Source: Ruminococcaceae bacterium FB2012 | Lineage (GTDB): Bacteria > Bacillota > Clostridia > Oscillospirales > Ruminococcaceae | Assembly: GCA_900104495.1 (NCBI GenBank) | Contig: FMXS01000034.1 | Coordinates: forward strand, 1-12,592 | Direction: 5' to 3' | Length of the DNA: 12,592 bases | Shown: piece by piece, positions 12,541 to 12,592 of the stretch | Layout: every line of letters begins with the position of its first letter | Position numbering within the stretch: the stretch's first letter is position 1 | Notes under the pieces: model-generated | Told to the model about the DNA's origin: nothing | Seen by the model: only the letters and a program-made list of their open reading frames with translations | Databases searched by the model: none | Program-made: the position numbers and the translations under genes

Positions 12541-12592
12541 TCAGCCGAAAAGTGTAATAACTGCTACGCAGATCGCTATACCTGTTGCGATA
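12541..12592 (-). CDS. C-terminal end of a tiny hydrophobic protein (runs off window)
   Basis: The last 16 residues before a TGA read IATGIAICVAVITLFG, fully hydrophobic with an FG end like the peptide at 11972. The start lies beyond the right edge. The next frame's AAAGGAG begins 25 bases after this stop, so the two probably share a transcript. The length and family are unknown. Confidence 0.45.
   Translation of the reverse strand, partial: IATGIAICVAVITLFG

Overview
The window looks like a low-to-moderate GC Firmicute of the Ruminococcus / Oscillospiraceae type. Grounds for this are strong GGAG ribosome sites, TTGACA/TATAAT promoters, and gene families common in anaerobic gut clostridia: ATPase-DUF4143, AAA-ATPase-like/PD-(D/E)XK, WYL regulators, rubredoxins and phage HNH proteins. 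The genus is inferred from protein style, not proven.

Layout, left to right. (1) 1-1043, minus strand, is gene debris: the 5' part of an IS1182-type transposase, a DNA/RNA non-specific endonuclease remnant cut by the IS end, and a ClpA/ClpB-type AAA+ remnant joined to the nuclease. (2) 1044-2309 is an intact ATPase-DUF4143 gene with a near-consensus promoter flanked by two similar 21-22 bp boxes. (3) 2569-3318 is an internally deleted AAA-ATPase-like/PD-(D/E)XK gene. (4) 3610-6253, plus strand, is a tight four-gene operon: a WYL regulator plus three proteins I do not recognise. (5) 6345-6980 holds three prophage remnants: integrase, sigma-like protein and HNH. (6) 7042-9358, minus strand, is a redox/oxidative-stress operon: bacterioferritin-like protein, rubredoxin fused to a winged-helix-like tail, OhrR-like MarR regulator, and metallo-beta-lactamase fused to rubredoxin. 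(7) 9510-10516, minus strand, carries a TetR regulator and an ACT-domain protein. (8) 10567-11360 is a truncated hsdM ending beside three 20-bp-phased TGCACCCCCT repeats, preceded by a small Cro/C1-type HTH gene without a clear start (11522-11737). (9) 11900-12592 is gene-poor by normal standards but has strong signals: a 27-residue hydrophobic peptide gene with its own promoter and palindrome, an opposing promoter aimed at the same hairpin, and two more tiny hydrophobic peptide frames on the minus strand.

The general picture is an accessory region built by repeated insertion and deletion. Its most coherent functional units are the redox operon and the WYL operon. The most speculative is the right-end small-peptide cluster, whose convergent arrangement resembles type I toxin-antitoxin loci.
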